From NCBI GenBank assembly GCA_049509915.1, contig JBEKZL010000096.1:1-23736 (forward strand): a stretch of 23,736 nt of DNA, in the 5' to 3' direction. Origin of the DNA: JBEKYD01 sp049509915. GTDB lineage: Bacteria; Acidobacteriota; Terriglobia; Bryobacterales; Bryobacteraceae. The notes under the pieces were generated by a model. It saw nothing but the letters and a program-made list of their open reading frames with translations, had not been told where the DNA came from and did no database searches. Shown here piece after piece: positions 6,549 to 12,914 of the stretch (within the stretch, counting starts at the first letter, position 1; each line of letters opens with the position of its first letter). A program made the translations under genes and the position numbers.

Positions 6549-7333
6549 GGTTGTCCCTTTGCGGGAGGCGGCTCGGCGAATTCCCCCTCCCTGGTCAGCA
6601 GCACCAGGTCGACGCGCCGGTTGCGCGCCCGGCCTTCCTCGGTTTCATTGCTGTCGGCTGGCGCCGTATCGGCGTAGCCGGCTACGGCCATCCGTCCCTC
6701 GGCAACCCCAAAACGGCTGGAAAGAATGCCGAGCATGGCGATAGCCCGGGCCGCGGACAACTCCCAGTTGCTGTGGAAGCGGGAGTTGTGAATTGGGATG
6801 GAATCGGTATGGCCCTCGAGACGAACCGGGTTGGGGAGGGCATTTACTACGCCCGCGATCTTGGCCAGGGTGGCGGATCCGGCCGAGGAAACCGTATCGT
6901 CTCCCGAGGCGTAAAAACCGGCCTCCCGCAGGCTGATAACCAGCCCACGGCCTTCCAGTTGCAGCCCGACTTTGCCGGCCGCCAGCTCCGGTGCGAGGTT
7001 GCGCGCCAGGGTTTCGAGCGAGGCGTTCAGATCCGCCGGGTGCGCGAGGGAGGGGCCGGCGACTTTGTGTTCGATCGGACGATCGACCGAGTGCAGAGGC
7101 TGTCGGTCGTTGCGGTTCTTGCCGCGTCCGAGGACCATCGAAATGGCGGTGCTGAATTGGCCGTGTTCCAGCGCGTCGCGCACCGAAGCGGATACCTCTT
7201 CAACGTGCAGGCGATTGTCCTGGGTGGAGGCGAACATCACCACGAAAAAGGCAAACAGCAGGGTGATGAAATCGGCGTAGGACACCAACCAGCGATCGTG
7301 ATTTTCGTGGGCGAGATGGCGCAGACGTTTCAT
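6545..7333 (-). CDS. motB: Flagellar stator protein MotB (MotD-like)
   Basis: A 262-residue stator subunit. A short cytoplasmic N-terminus leads into one membrane helix, RWLVSYADFITLLFAFFVVMF (14-34), with the ion-binding Asp at residue 21. A plug/linker region follows, then an OmpA-like peptidoglycan-binding domain at about 122-250 (LEGHTDSIP at 172-180, NWELSAARA, ARNRRVDL at 236-243). The HENHDRWLVSYADFITLLFAFFVVM segment closely resembles MotD of the Pseudomonas MotCD stator, so proton coupling is likely. It acts with MotA, encoded 17 bases upstream, and overlaps fliW by 4 bases. No key residue is missing. Confidence 0.93.
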   Translation of the reverse strand: MKRLRHLAHENHDRWLVSYADFITLLFAFFVVMFASTQDNRLHVEEVSASVRDALEHGQFSTAISMVLGRGKNRNDRQPLHSVDRPIEHKVAGPSLAHPADLNASLETLARNLAPELAAGKVGLQLEGRGLVISLREAGFYASGDDTVSSAGSATLAKIAGVVNALPNPVRLEGHTDSIPIHNSRFHSNWELSAARAIAMLGILSSRFGVAEGRMAVAGYADTAPADSNETEEGRARNRRVDLVLLTREGEFAEPPPAKGQP

Positions 7334-7350
7334 GATTCCAGGTGGCGTCC

Positions 7351-8256
7351 TCAGGGCTGCGGAGCTCCGGCGCGGGCCGGTGCGGCCGCCGTGGGGGTTC
7401 GGGGCGCGCGGGACGGCGCCTTGACCGGCGCCGCCTCGGGTGGACTGAACGAACTGAGCTTGGTCCGCAACAATGTGGGATTCAAGCCTTCGACGATGCC
7501 CACTACGCCTTCCAGGGTCGCCTCGTTCAGCAGCGTGGTGGCGTGGTGCCGCGCCCGCAACTTATTGGCGGCGGGGAGAAAGAAGATGTTCGCCGAGCCG
7601 ACGCCGTACACCGTGGCTACGAAGGCCACCGCGATGCCGTGTCCGACCGCTTTAATGTCTTCCAGGTGTTTCATCACCTGAATCAGGCCCATGACGGCAC
7701 CGATGATGCCAACTGTCGGGGCGTAACCGCCCGCCGCCTCCCACACTCTGGCCTCCGCCTCTCCCGCCTGCTCGGCCAAGGCAATGTCGATTTCCATAAT
7801 CTTGCGCAATTCGGCCAGGTCCGTGCCATCCACCGCCAGCCCCATCGCTTTGCGCAGAAATGGATCCGGCAGTCCGGCCGCTTCCGTTTCCAGGCTCACG
7901 ATCCCGTAGCGCCGCGCTTTGGTGGCAAACTCGATGAGGCTTTCGATGCGGCTGGCGATGGCTTCATCGCGTGCGAAGAAGACCGCTTTCAGGCCTTGCA
8001 ACGCGCGGCGGAACACCGGCATCGGCGTAGTCACCAGCACGGCGCCGAAGGTACCGCCGAAAACGATCATGGCGGCCGTGGTCTGGGCAACATCCTGAAT
8101 GCTGCCGCGTTCGAGCAGCAGCCCGCCCAGGATGCCAGCCAACGCCAGAACGATTCCGGCCAGCGTGGCGACATCGAAATGAGCCGCGCCGATTTTATGA
8201 CCCTTGGGCCGAGACTTCGCCGCCGGCGGGACGGCGGTAACGGGCGATTCGGCCAT
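7351..8256 (-). CDS. motA: Flagellar stator protein MotA
   Basis: A 301-residue MotA-family protein forming the ion channel with MotB and driving the rotor. There are four membrane helices at about 28-48, 57-77, 178-198 and 206-227. A cytoplasmic loop carries FFARDEAIASRIESLIEFATKARRYGIVSLE, the charged region that contacts FliG. The conserved prolines are P180 (YAPTVGIIGAVMGLI) and P228 (FFLPAANKLR). Residues about 1-25 and 268-301 are extra: the tail is a Pro/Ala/Arg-rich disordered stretch that most MotA proteins lack. The start at 8256 lies 3 bases after flbD, with GGAAGG about 11 bases upstream. The order flbD-motA-motB is common in other phyla. Confidence 0.93.
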   Translation of the reverse strand: MAESPVTAVPPAAKSRPKGHKIGAAHFDVATLAGIVLALAGILGGLLLERGSIQDVAQTTAAMIVFGGTFGAVLVTTPMPVFRRALQGLKAVFFARDEAIASRIESLIEFATKARRYGIVSLETEAAGLPDPFLRKAMGLAVDGTDLAELRKIMEIDIALAEQAGEAEARVWEAAGGYAPTVGIIGAVMGLIQVMKHLEDIKAVGHGIAVAFVATVYGVGSANIFFLPAANKLRARHHATTLLNEATLEGVVGIVEGLNPTLLRTKLSSFSPPEAAPVKAPSRAPRTPTAAAPARAGAPQP

Positions 8257-8259
8257 AGG

Positions 8260-8496
8260 TTAGACGCCTTCCAATCCCGGAAGGGGACTCTCCGGCTCCG
8301 GACCGGCTACGGGGACGCCCTGAATTCGCTGCCGGAATTCGACTACCCGGCGGATCACTTCCTCCACGCTCTCTCGCACTCTGAGAATTTGGCCACTGGT
8401 CAGTGTGATCACCGTATCCGGCGTGATATCAATATGTTCGATCAGGTCGGAGTTCAGTACCAAAACCGTCTGGTTTAGTCGGGTCAACCAAATCAT
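8260..8496 (-). CDS. flbD: Small flagellar protein FlbD/SwrD family
   Basis: A 78-residue protein of the FlbD/SwrD family (not the Caulobacter response regulator of the same name). It has the family core MIWLTRLNQTVLVLNSDLIEHI, then TPDTVITLTSGQ and a VRESVEEVIRRV helix. In Bacillus the family member SwrD raises flagellar motor power, and it is usually encoded next to stator genes, as here. The ATG at 8496 is chosen because MI.LTRLN is the universal start of the family and GGAG lies 5 bases upstream. An in-frame start at 8511 would put five extra residues in front and lies at or before the predicted transcription start. It is the first gene of the operon. Confidence 0.9.
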   Translation of the reverse strand: MIWLTRLNQTVLVLNSDLIEHIDITPDTVITLTSGQILRVRESVEEVIRRVVEFRQRIQGVPVAGPEPESPLPGLEGV

Positions 8497-8513
8497 CCGC
8501 GCTCCACACATTC

Positions 8514-8541
8514 CTATCGGCGGCCCGCATGTAGAACTTTA
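8514..8541 (-). promoter_or_regulatory. Sigma-28 (FliA) promoter for the flbD-motA-motB-fliW-csrA operon
   Basis: On the - strand TAAAGTTC (8534-8541) matches the sigma-28 -35 consensus TAAAGTTT at 7 of 8 bases. GCCGATAG (8514-8521) matches the -10 consensus GCCGATAA at 7 of 8. The spacer is 12 bases where 11 is usual. Transcription would start around 8507, just ahead of the flbD ribosome binding site. Stator genes are class 3, FliA-dependent genes in many bacteria, which agrees. No fliA gene is in the window. Confidence 0.72.
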
Positions 8542-8598
8542 ATGCGCAAAATTCACGGAAGTGTGGCGCGGTCCGATATGATCCAGCGGAGGAAGTTG

Positions 8599-8811
8599 AT
8601 GGCTGCCACACCGGTTTTAGTGCGGGCTCCGCGCAAGATGTTCCGCCAACGGGCTCCGCGCCCGACAACCATGGATGAAGAGCGCCGCGAGGTGCTCGAA
8701 AGCGTACGTCGCGCGATGGGGCAGTCGCCCGTGGAGCCATCCCGTAACGCCGCCTGCCACTTCCTGCTACGCCACTTAACTCTAACCGCGATCCCAGGCC
8801 GGGTTTGCTAG
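8599..8811 (+). CDS. Uncertain small ORF divergent from the flagellar operon
   Basis: A 70-residue frame whose ATG follows GGAGGA at a spacing of 6, one of the best ribosome binding sites in the window. The product is basic (APRKMFRQRAPR), with one predicted helix (MDEERREVLESVRRAM, about residues 25-40), and has no signal peptide or recognised family. It is transcribed away from flbD. The stop is followed directly by a tandem 10-base repeat. The C-terminal third does not look like a conserved fold. The strong ribosome binding site and helix argue for a gene; the short length and lack of similarity argue against. Confidence 0.35.
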   Translation: MAATPVLVRAPRKMFRQRAPRPTTMDEERREVLESVRRAMGQSPVEPSRNAACHFLLRHLTLTAIPGRVC

Positions 8812-8830
8812 AGCGGTTTTGAGCGGTTTT
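8811..8830. repeat. Tandem duplication of GAGCGGTTTT
   Basis: Two exact adjacent copies of a 10-base unit (8811-8820 and 8821-8830) follow the possible small ORF. There is no hairpin, so this is not a clear terminator, although both copies end in a T run. A chance replication-slippage duplication is the simplest reading. Confidence 0.6.
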
Positions 8831-9082
8831 TGTGCAAGCCACTGGCGGCGTCAAAGCGTCTTTCGGATCTGCACGGCCCGCGCCTGATGATCGGCGAAGA
8901 TGGTCGCGCGCCGCCGCTCATTCTTCGGTTCTGTATTCCCGAGCCCCGGATAGATGAGGCGTCGAAGACGCTGCAGAGCCGGCGAGCTGCTGTTGAGAGC
9001 GCGCCCCACCCTGGTGGTCCGCATGCCCGCCCGCGATCTGTGGAGGCCTTCTCCCGCGTTGCCGGCGGCAATCGCCTGCCGC
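8831..9082. other. Gene-poor spacer downstream of the transglutaminase gene
   Basis: About 250 bases with no secure gene. A 57-codon frame on the - strand (9024 to 8851) has coding-like GC-rich third positions and a charged end (NERRRATIFADHQARAVQIRKTL region). It lacks a ribosome binding site and a recognised family; it may be the remnant of a gene. No rho-independent terminator is evident for the transglutaminase gene. Confidence 0.4.
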
Positions 9083-11239
9083 TCAGGAGCCAGGTTCCCC
9101 CCGAGCCATGGTCAAGCCGGCCTGCACCGCGCTTTCGAGATCGTCCAGCATCTTCGAAAGACGAGCGGAGGCTTGCCGCCCCGCGCCGAAGCGTGCGGCG
9201 TTGTACGCCGCCGTGAACTCGACCACGCGCGGTCCCCAAACGGACCGTTCCAGTGTGCCGGCAAACTCGGCCGGAGTGAACCATGCCGGCTTATGATAGC
9301 CCTGGCGCTCGAGCACCTCTAACATGCGCCAGTACAGGACCGTGGCATCGTCCGCGGACAACTGGCCACGGCGGATCCCGATTAATCGTCTTCGGAACCG
9401 CAGCCGCAGCAGCCACTGCCGTCCGGATTTCCACCCTAGTCCGGCCAAGGCTAAAACGAGCAGCACGGCAAGGGCGCCGGCCACCGGCCGCAGCGGCGGC
9501 GAATGCCTCGATTGCCGCGCCGCGGCCAACCACGCCATCCAGTCCACGCCCATGTGGCGCGCACCGCGTTCCACCAGATCGGCCAACACACCCTGGCGCA
9601 CCGGATCGTAGCCAACCACCCAGGTATTCCACCATAGGTCGGCGGCATCGCGATATAGGCTCAGCCGCGTTTCGAAAGCGGTGGGGGTGGAGGTGGCGGC
9701 GGGGGTGGGATCGAAGGAGGTCCACCCGCGGCCTTCCAGCCAGGCCTCGACCCAGGCGTGAGCGTCCGAGGTCCGCACCAGCCAGAGGCCGGTCAGCGGG
9801 TTGTAGACGCCGCCCGCGAATCCGGTTGCCAGACGCGCCGGAATCCCCAGCGTGCGCAATAGGATGGTCATGGAAGAGGCGAAATACTCGCAGTGGCCGC
9901 GCCTGCGGCGGAATAGAAAATCGGCAACCGGATCGGCCGGACGCCGGCGCGGGAGTTCCAGCGTATAGCCGTAATCGGAACGCAAATGGGTTTCCACGGC
10001 GCGGGCTTCGGCCAAGTCTGTAGGCGCGGACCGCGCCCAGCGGCGGGCCAACTCGCCAACGCGGGGGTCGAGACGGCCGGGTAACTGCAACTCGCGGAGG
10101 CGCTCGCCCTGGCTCAGTTGGAACGCGGGGCGGGGCGGTCCGGCTCGCTCGGGCGGGTCTTCGAGCAGGCTGTATGCTTCATAACGGATGCCGCCGTAGG
10201 GTGCGTACTGCAATCGGTAGGCGCCGCTGGAGGATTCGAAAAGGCTCGGATATGGCAAGTCGAGCGATTCCGGGCGGCCAGCCAGGAATAGCGTATCGGC
10301 ATTGGACGGCTCGATCTCCACATCGTAGGTGAGGCGCTGGCCGGGGCGGGCGACGCCAGCGTCGGCGAGAGCGGCATGACCGTGGTCGACGGTGATCGCC
10401 GTTTCGCTGCTATCGGTTTGCCAGGACGAGCCGTCGAACCGGTCGAACACCCGCCCTCGCCAGCGTAAAGTGGAGCCATCGCGGTCCCCAAAGATGCGAA
10501 CGTGCAAAGCCGGACGGGCGCTGGCCTGGAACTTGCCGATTTCGCCGAGGGTCACCCGTCCCGCCAAACCCGGCAGCCAGAGGCGATGGGACGAGATTCG
10601 AGCGGCTACTTCCGCGCCCCGGGGCAGGAGCAGAAAAAGGCCGGTGGTGAAGGACATGACCGCCACCGCGATGGCGGCGGCCAGAAGCAGCAATCGAAGG
10701 GTCAATCCGTGGATCGGTTTGCCCTGCGCGCCGCCTGGGAAACCGCGCTGGATTTGGGCGGCCAGGAGCGCCGCGGAGCCGCACCCCAGAAAGAGAAACA
10801 GAAAAAACAAAAACGAGACTCCCGCACCGCCAGTTCCCGCCAGCAGAAGCCCGAAGCCCCCCCACGCGGCGGCGATCCAGCGGGAGCGGCGGAGCGTGGA
10901 AACAGCCAATTGCCAACCGCCCGTCAGGACGGCGCCGTGGAGCGCGGCAAGATGGAGGTCGCGGGAGGCCGCCAGGGCGTCCACTCCAAACCAAACGGCG
11001 CAAAGCGGGAGACAGAGCAACTCGAGGAGTTTGTGGCCAGGGATTTCCCGCCGGGAAACGAACTTAGCCACGCGGAGCAACAGCGCGGCGGAACCCAGAA
11101 GGATCGAAGCACGGTCCAGCGCGCCCGCCAGCGCGGCGGCCAGGAATCCGCTGGCGGCCAGCCCGGACACGGCCCATTCCATTGTCATCGACCCGGGGCA
11201 CTCGGCGGTAGGAGCGGCCGTGCGCGGCATTAGTTTCAT
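9083..11239 (-). CDS. Membrane transglutaminase-like protein (TgpA/DUF3488-transglutaminase family)
   Basis: A protein of about 718 residues. The N-terminal 210 residues hold about six membrane helices (for example FLAAALAGALDRASILLG, FLFFLFLFLGCGSAALLA, LLLLAAAIAVAVMSF). A large outside segment follows, carrying a transglutaminase/papain-like core. Its triad is visible: Cys450 in RRGHCEYFASSM, His494 in SDAHAWVEAW and Asp510 in WTSFDPTPA. Near residue 575 a further helix (LAVLLVLALAGLGW) returns the chain to the cytoplasm, and a DUF4129-like helical tail ends the protein. The family is found beside MoxR and DUF58 genes in many bacteria; those partners are not here. The start is uncertain: ATG at 11239 is chosen, but TTG 11302 and ATG 11296 or 11251 are in frame, and none has a strong ribosome binding site. 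Substrates are unknown. Confidence 0.88.
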   Translation of the reverse strand: MKLMPRTAAPTAECPGSMTMEWAVSGLAASGFLAAALAGALDRASILLGSAALLLRVAKFVSRREIPGHKLLELLCLPLCAVWFGVDALAASRDLHLAALHGAVLTGGWQLAVSTLRRSRWIAAAWGGFGLLLAGTGGAGVSFLFFLFLFLGCGSAALLAAQIQRGFPGGAQGKPIHGLTLRLLLLAAAIAVAVMSFTTGLFLLLPRGAEVAARISSHRLWLPGLAGRVTLGEIGKFQASARPALHVRIFGDRDGSTLRWRGRVFDRFDGSSWQTDSSETAITVDHGHAALADAGVARPGQRLTYDVEIEPSNADTLFLAGRPESLDLPYPSLFESSSGAYRLQYAPYGGIRYEAYSLLEDPPERAGPPRPAFQLSQGERLRELQLPGRLDPRVGELARRWARSAPTDLAEARAVETHLRSDYGYTLELPRRRPADPVADFLFRRRRGHCEYFASSMTILLRTLGIPARLATGFAGGVYNPLTGLWLVRTSDAHAWVEAWLEGRGWTSFDPTPAATSTPTAFETRLSLYRDAADLWWNTWVVGYDPVRQGVLADLVERGARHMGVDWMAWLAAARQSRHSPPLRPVAGALAVLLVLALAGLGWKSGRQWLLRLRFRRRLIGIRRGQLSADDATVLYWRMLEVLERQGYHKPAWFTPAEFAGTLERSVWGPRVVEFTAAYNAARFGAGRQASARLSKMLDDLESAVQAGLTMARGEPGS

Positions 11240-11533
11240 TCTAATCCGCATTTCCCGGAACCCGCTTTCAGCGACTCGCCGGCGGTGCACGCGCATCTTC
11301 AAAAGAGCTGGTCTCTTGCTACGTGGCTGTAATTGGGAACCGGGTACTAGCGGACGGCGAAAGAAATCAAATTACGGCCGCCGATGAACGCCAATAAGCG
11401 CCGACAAAAAGATGGTTTCATTGGTGATTATAATTTGAGTTTGTCGCACCTTTCTTGAGCAGCGCTATTGGAACTGCGGGAGAAAATCGGGCGGGCGGGG
11501 TGCCTGGGAGGGTTCCCTGGAAGGGGGGCCGGG
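11240..11533. other. Intergenic spacer between anti-sigma and transglutaminase genes
   Basis: About 290 bases without a gene. On the - strand a perfect TATAAT lies at 11427-11432, but no good -35 element is found at 16-18 bases. If it is used it would give the transglutaminase gene its own transcript with a leader of 130-190 bases. The AT-rich patch 11395-11450 stands out from its GC-rich surroundings. No terminator with a clear T run is seen after the anti-sigma gene. Confidence 0.35.
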
Positions 11534-12121
11534 TCAGCGCTGCCGGTCGGCAACCCCGAAACCATATTCGCGCAGCAATTGGCCGCCGGGCGCGTACAGC
11601 CGGATATAATACGAGCCGGCCCGCAGGGCCGGAACCGTGGCCGATCCCGGTGCGGCATGGACCCGGAACACGGGAGTGCCCCAGCGGTCTACAATCTCCA
11701 ACTCGTAGGACGGAAGATCGGGCAGCCCCAGCATATCGAAATGAAGGACAAGTTCCCGCGCTGCCGGCGCCCACGCTTCCGCAGCCGCACCCCGGTACGC
11801 TTCCAGCGTGACAATCGCAGGTTGTCCGGGCGGTTGGGCCAGATGCCTCACGGCCGTTCCCGCCACTAACAGAAGCCCCGCGGCGAGGCTGGCCAGAACG
11901 GGCAAGCGAGCCCGCCAAGCATAACGCCACTGGGCGTTCTCTCTCACGTACTCGGAACCGGCCCCCCGCAGGGCCTTGATAAAAGCGTCGTTCTGCGTCA
12001 AGCGCTCCTGGCAGGAGACGCAGAGGAGAAGATGTTCTTCGAAGTCCGCAATCTCCTCCTCGGGCATCAGGCCCAAGGCATAATCGTCCATAGCCGTTTC
12101 ATCGAGGTGACAAATCACCAC
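11534..12121 (-). CDS. Zinc-finger anti-sigma-like membrane protein
   Basis: About 195 residues. The N-terminal cytoplasmic domain has a ZAS-like zinc motif: Cys4/His5, then HLLLCVSC with His30, Cys34 and Cys37 (H-x3-C-x2-C). This occurs in many anti-sigma factors of ECF sigma factors. One membrane helix follows (LPVLASLAAGLLLVAGTAV, about 73-91). The outer domain of roughly 100 residues has beta-strand character (YELEIVDRWGTPVFRVHAAPG, GSYYIRLYAPGGQLL). The gene follows the ECF sigma gene by 120 bases. The start chosen is GTG at 12121, which has GGAGGT at 7 bases; ATG at 12142 is an alternative but would place that site inside the gene. The likely role is to hold the neighbouring sigma factor at the membrane until a signal or a protease frees it. 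Confidence 0.75.
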   Translation of the reverse strand: MVICHLDETAMDDYALGLMPEEEIADFEEHLLLCVSCQERLTQNDAFIKALRGAGSEYVRENAQWRYAWRARLPVLASLAAGLLLVAGTAVRHLAQPPGQPAIVTLEAYRGAAAEAWAPAARELVLHFDMLGLPDLPSYELEIVDRWGTPVFRVHAAPGSATVPALRAGSYYIRLYAPGGQLLREYGFGVADRQR

Positions 12122-12241
12122 AGCACTACCTCCATCCACCATTTCACGCCGGCTCGTGGCCAGCTTGTGAACTATTTAATCGACCTCTTTGGGTCTTTCA
12201 CTGGCTAAGTGCGGGTCCGGAAAGAAGATTCTCAATGTTAT

Positions 12242-12889
12242 TTAGGGTCGGCGCTTGCGGAATAGCCCCAAGCGCTGGGTGAGGCTGGCCTTTCCGAGAG
12301 TGCCGAAGCGGGCTTTGGCTCGCGATTTGATCAGCCGGAACTGAGTGCTGCTCAGCCTCAACTCCTCGCAAATCTGCTCCTGCGGTTGTTCCTTCAAATA
12401 GAAGCGGATCAGCACTTCGCGGTCGCGTTCGGGTATGCTCCGCAAGATCCGCATGGCCAAATCCAGGTTTTGCCGTTCGATGGCGATGTGTTCCGGATCG
12501 GGCTGCCGGTCGCGCACCACCGATCCCACTTCCAGGCTCGCCTGGTTGCGTCTTGCCTGGACCGCCGCGTCGATATGGATAGCCACCTGGCGGCGCACAA
12601 TCGTCCGGACATACCCCATCAGGCGTTCCGGTTGCCGCAACTCGCCTTTTTGGATGGCCTGGGTGATGATCAGAAAGACATCATGGACCTTGTCGTCCAA
12701 ATCCTGAGATCCAAGCTGGCGGCAAAGGTAAAAGCGGATGCCTTTGGAAAAAACGCGGTACAACTCCTCCAGCGCCTCCCGATCGCCGTTTTGAATCCGG
12801 GCAACTAACTCCACCCAGGAATGGGGGAGCGATTCGAGGTCGTCACGACCGTCGGATTTCGGCTGAAATAGAGCTTCAGAGATCATCAA
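12242..12889 (-). CDS. ECF-type RNA polymerase sigma factor
   Basis: A 215-residue sigma-70 family protein with only regions 2 and 4. Region 2 spans about 25-105 (LVARIQNGDREALEELYRVFS, then DLDDKVHDVFLIITQAIQ, the core-binding and -10 segment). Region 4 spans about 143-197 (RILRSIPERDREVLIRFYLKEQPQEQICEELRLSSTQFRLIKSRA), a helix-turn-helix for the -35 element. A basic tail (RLGLFRKRRP) ends the protein. The ATG at 12889 has GGAG 7 bases upstream. It follows the TPR-CHAT gene by 25 bases and precedes a ZAS-type membrane protein, so the three probably form one transcript. The target regulon is unknown. Confidence 0.9.
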   Translation of the reverse strand: MMISEALFQPKSDGRDDLESLPHSWVELVARIQNGDREALEELYRVFSKGIRFYLCRQLGSQDLDDKVHDVFLIITQAIQKGELRQPERLMGYVRTIVRRQVAIHIDAAVQARRNQASLEVGSVVRDRQPDPEHIAIERQNLDLAMRILRSIPERDREVLIRFYLKEQPQEQICEELRLSSTQFRLIKSRAKARFGTLGKASLTQRLGLFRKRRP

Positions 12890-12914
12890 CGCGCTCCAGT
12901 CTTCCGGCTAAACT

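Noticed and set aside
7342..8478. 378-codon + strand frame opposite motA
   Set aside because: Antisense to a certain stator gene; no ribosome binding site or recognised fold.
8577..8582. TATGAT as -10 of a promoter for the small + strand ORF
   Set aside because: Transcription would begin within the ribosome binding site and there is no good -35 at 16-18 bases.
8429..8854. 141-codon - strand frame upstream of flbD
   Set aside because: It spans the sigma-28 promoter and overlaps flbD in another frame; no family and no ribosome binding site.
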